Shown in pieces: positions 6,208-8,024 of a stretch of DNA of 8,024 nt; the first letter of the stretch is position 1, and each line of letters begins with the position of its first letter. The DNA is from a bacterium (lineage in GTDB: Bacteria > Bdellovibrionota_C > UBA2361 > SZUA-149). Where the stretch lies: assembly GCA_003230795.1 (NCBI GenBank), contig QIGM01000193.1, positions 1 to 8,024 of the forward strand, written 5' to 3'. The notes below the pieces were generated by a model that had not been told where the DNA came from, searched no databases, and saw only the letters and a program-made list of their open reading frames with translations. The position numbers and the translations under genes are program-made.

Positions 6208-7299
6208 ATGAAAGCATCACTTGAGGCAGCGATAAAAGAGCTTAAAGCGAATCGCACGATTTTGCTGCTCGATGATGCCGCCACCAAATGCACCGGCTAC
6301 ATGCTATGTCCTGCAATCGCTGTTTCAGCTGAAGACATTACTTTAATGGCTAATCATGCCAGGGGCATTGTTTGCGCTCCATTGCCTGAGTCAAGGGTTC
6401 GAGAACTATCTCTCCCAATGATGACACGTAACCAAGGAGGGGATAGTCCTGAGTTCACAATTAGTATCGAAGCGCGCCAGGGCGTGACCACAGGAATAAG
6501 TGCAGCCGATAGAGCCCATACCCTACGAGTTCTAGCTGCGACCTCACAGCCCAAACGTGACCTCGTCATGCCTGGACACATATTCCCGCTGCGCGCGAAG
6601 AGTGGTGGCGTTTTGCTGCGTGGAGCACCCGCCGAAGCGGCTGTAGACCTCCTCTCCATGGCCGAGCTACCCGAGACTGCAGTAATGACCCAGTGCTTAG
6701 GAGCATCTGGCGAGCTGCCTTCCGAGGAAGCTCTACTTCAGACCGCTTCCGATCTCAGTCTGAAGTGCATTCGCCTCTCGGCGGTAATAAGCGCACGACT
6801 AGCAAACGAATCCATACTTGAACGTGTTGCAGAATCTCATCTACCAACATTTCAGAATGGAGAATTCAGAGCGATCTGTTTTCGCTCGAAGACCGACGGT
6901 GCCGAGCATCTTGCGCTCGTTGCTGGTGAGTTCCCTCCAAAAGATGATGCGAAGCCGATATTAGTTCGAGTTCAATCTGAACACCGCCTCGGCGACCTGC
7001 TTGGTGGAAAGAAGTTGGGAAATAGAGAACGACTCCATACTTCAATGCAGAAAATCAACGAAGAGGGTCTAGGTGCCTTAATATATATTCGCCGCCCAAA
7101 GACTGGTAGAATTTACGAACAGCTTCTCAGTGGCGAGAGTAAACCTAACAGCGCCTCTCAGCTGAGGCAGCTAGGCGTCGGTGCGCAGATGTTAAAACAA
7201 CTAGGAATTAAGCGGATTCGCTTATTGACCAACTCCACACGCGAGATCACTGCTGCAGAAGCATTTGGAATTGAAATTGTCTCTCGAGAACCCCTGTAA
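6208..7299 (+). CDS. RibBA-like protein with both active sites degenerate (probable pseudoenzyme)
   Basis: The 363 residues align along their length with the bifunctional riboflavin enzyme RibBA: DHBP synthase (about 1-200) fused to GTP cyclohydrolase II (about 204-363). Fold-defining stretches survive, such as GIVCAPL, IEARQGVTTGISAADRA, PGHIFPLRA (H124) and AEAAVDLL in the first domain, and GVGAQMLKQLGI plus RIRLLTN in the second. The catalytic residues do not. The metal/substrate loop DDEDRENEGD reads DDAATKCTGY (22-31), and the Arg before PGH is M121. The cyclohydrolase zinc cysteines become H259, L270 and N272, and the catalytic Asp becomes Q318, although R320 remains. The segment linking these motifs is shortened, and the tail after residue 363 is missing. 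Neither reaction is expected. The frame is clean, so it is not simple decay. Start is the first ATG after an in-frame TAG at 6202-6204. The ribosome binding site is weak. Confidence 0.88.
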   Translation: MKASLEAAIKELKANRTILLLDDAATKCTGYMLCPAIAVSAEDITLMANHARGIVCAPLPESRVRELSLPMMTRNQGGDSPEFTISIEARQGVTTGISAADRAHTLRVLAATSQPKRDLVMPGHIFPLRAKSGGVLLRGAPAEAAVDLLSMAELPETAVMTQCLGASGELPSEEALLQTASDLSLKCIRLSAVISARLANESILERVAESHLPTFQNGEFRAICFRSKTDGAEHLALVAGEFPPKDDAKPILVRVQSEHRLGDLLGGKKLGNRERLHTSMQKINEEGLGALIYIRRPKTGRIYEQLLSGESKPNSASQLRQLGVGAQMLKQLGIKRIRLLTNSTREITAAEAFGIEIVSREPL

Positions 7300-7328
7300 A
7301 CTTGCCGTAAGATGACCAACATCAAAGA

Positions 7329-8024
7329 ATGAACACTAAACTACTAGTCCAGCCTTCAAAAACGATTAGCTTCGCAGATATCGCGCATCAAACTCTCCTC
7401 TTTGATACCAAGCGAGAATCCGAACGACTAATTCTAGACCTAGTCGACACAAAGTGGATGCAGCGACTGCGTTCCATTAGCCAAACTGGCAACACCAAAC
7501 TCGTTTACATGTTTGCTGAGCACTCTCGCTTCGGCCACAGCCTTGGCGTAGCATATCTCGCTACGCTCCTCATGCGACACCTTAGCGAATACAGCGCAGA
7601 GTCGATTCGCCCGTTCGAGAACGCAGTTGCGGCGGCAGCACTTCTTCACGACATAGGACACGTTGCTCCAGGCTCACATCTTGGCGAAAAGGTTTGGTCA
7701 AAAGAAGATCTTGGTCGGCACGAAGATCTTAGCGTGAGAATAATTCTTGAAGATCCGGAAATCCGAGACATCCTCACGAGCTACGACCCGACCCTTCCCC
7801 AGGCAGTATGCGACATCCTTAAGGATAATGACCGGGTGCCGCCCTGGACACGCTCAATTATCTCAGGCGGAGGCTGGAACGCGGACCGGGGAAACTGGGC
7901 AATCGTCGATAGTGCGATGTGCTGTGTGAGTTACGGTCGATATAATGTATTAGCTCTCATTGACGCCTTTCGATTATCCGAGGAGGGTGAATTGGTGCTT
8001 TTAGAGTCGCGCTTGGACGCTCTG
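7329..8024 (+). CDS. HD-domain phosphohydrolase, SAMHD1/YdhJ-like (partial, runs off right edge)
   Basis: The frame is open for 232 codons to the window end with no stop. It is probably a soluble metal-dependent nucleotide phosphohydrolase. The family pattern is clear: an N-terminal helix with MQRLRSISQTGN (44-55), RFGHSLGV with H70, LLHDIGH with H107-D108, and NADRGNW with D186, then SYGRYN. H70, H107, D108 and D186 correspond to the four metal ligands of SAMHD1 (H167, H206, D207, D311), so catalysis looks possible. Oddities are an extra residue in the usual HGPFSH segment (HVAPGSH, 111-117) and N184, N189 and W190 where the family has Asp, Asp and Tyr. It lies 29 bases after the RibBA-like gene on the same strand, so a shared transcript is likely. 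No clear ribosome binding site precedes the ATG. dNTPase activity, another phosphate substrate, or a regulatory role are all possible. Confidence 0.88.
   Translation, partial: MNTKLLVQPSKTISFADIAHQTLLFDTKRESERLILDLVDTKWMQRLRSISQTGNTKLVYMFAEHSRFGHSLGVAYLATLLMRHLSEYSAESIRPFENAVAAAALLHDIGHVAPGSHLGEKVWSKEDLGRHEDLSVRIILEDPEIRDILTSYDPTLPQAVCDILKDNDRVPPWTRSIISGGGWNADRGNWAIVDSAMCCVSYGRYNVLALIDAFRLSEEGELVLLESRLDAL

Noticed and set aside
6354..6659. Minus-strand 101-codon frame inside the RibBA-like gene
   Set aside because: It is opposite conserved domain sequence, has no ribosome binding site that I can see, and its arginine/serine-rich product is unlike a folded protein.
7312..7332. Six-codon frame MTNIKE whose TGA overlaps the ATG of the HD gene
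   Set aside because: The ATGA overlap could couple translation, but there is no ribosome binding site for it and a frame this short arises easily by chance.

Overview
The window is bacterial and gene-dense, with base composition that looks close to half G+C. The repertoire (Pol I with an intact proofreading domain, a full-length two-lobed TrkA, a pterin-4a-carbinolamine dehydratase with a CxxC N-terminus, use of GTG starts) fits a Gram-negative, perhaps a proteobacterium of the former delta group or a related uncultured lineage. That placement is a low-confidence impression; no rRNA or other decisive marker is present.

Layout. Positions 102-4262 are a minus-strand pair: trkA (2925-4262) followed by polA (102-2924). 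The trkA stop and the polA start are directly adjacent, so the two are probably co-transcribed. Upstream of trkA, across a 100-base divergent region, lies a plus-strand pterin-4a-carbinolamine dehydratase gene (4363-4698). It converges on a minus-strand gene for an unrecognised 207-residue acidic protein (4720-5343). A 190-base divergent region separates that gene from a plus-strand gene for an unrecognised 151-residue protein (5535-5990). One base after its stop begins a 105-base element made of two perfect 46-base inverted arms around a 13-base loop (5992-6096), resembling a REPIN or small MITE-like mobile repeat. A candidate promoter follows. It would drive a 363-residue RibBA-like protein (6208-7299) and, 29 bases further on, an HD-domain phosphohydrolase that runs off the right edge (7329-8024).

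The most unusual content is the RibBA-like gene. It keeps the two-domain architecture of DHBP synthase plus GTP cyclohydrolase II in an uninterrupted frame, but the hallmark active-site residues of both domains are replaced: the acidic metal-binding loop in the first, and all three zinc cysteines plus the catalytic aspartate in the second. It therefore looks like a double pseudoenzyme kept under selection for another role. Its probable operon partner is an SAMHD1/YdhJ-like HD protein that retains its metal ligands. The pairing suggests a nucleotide-related function, but no system is established from this window. The left part (polA, trkA, dehydratase) is ordinary housekeeping.
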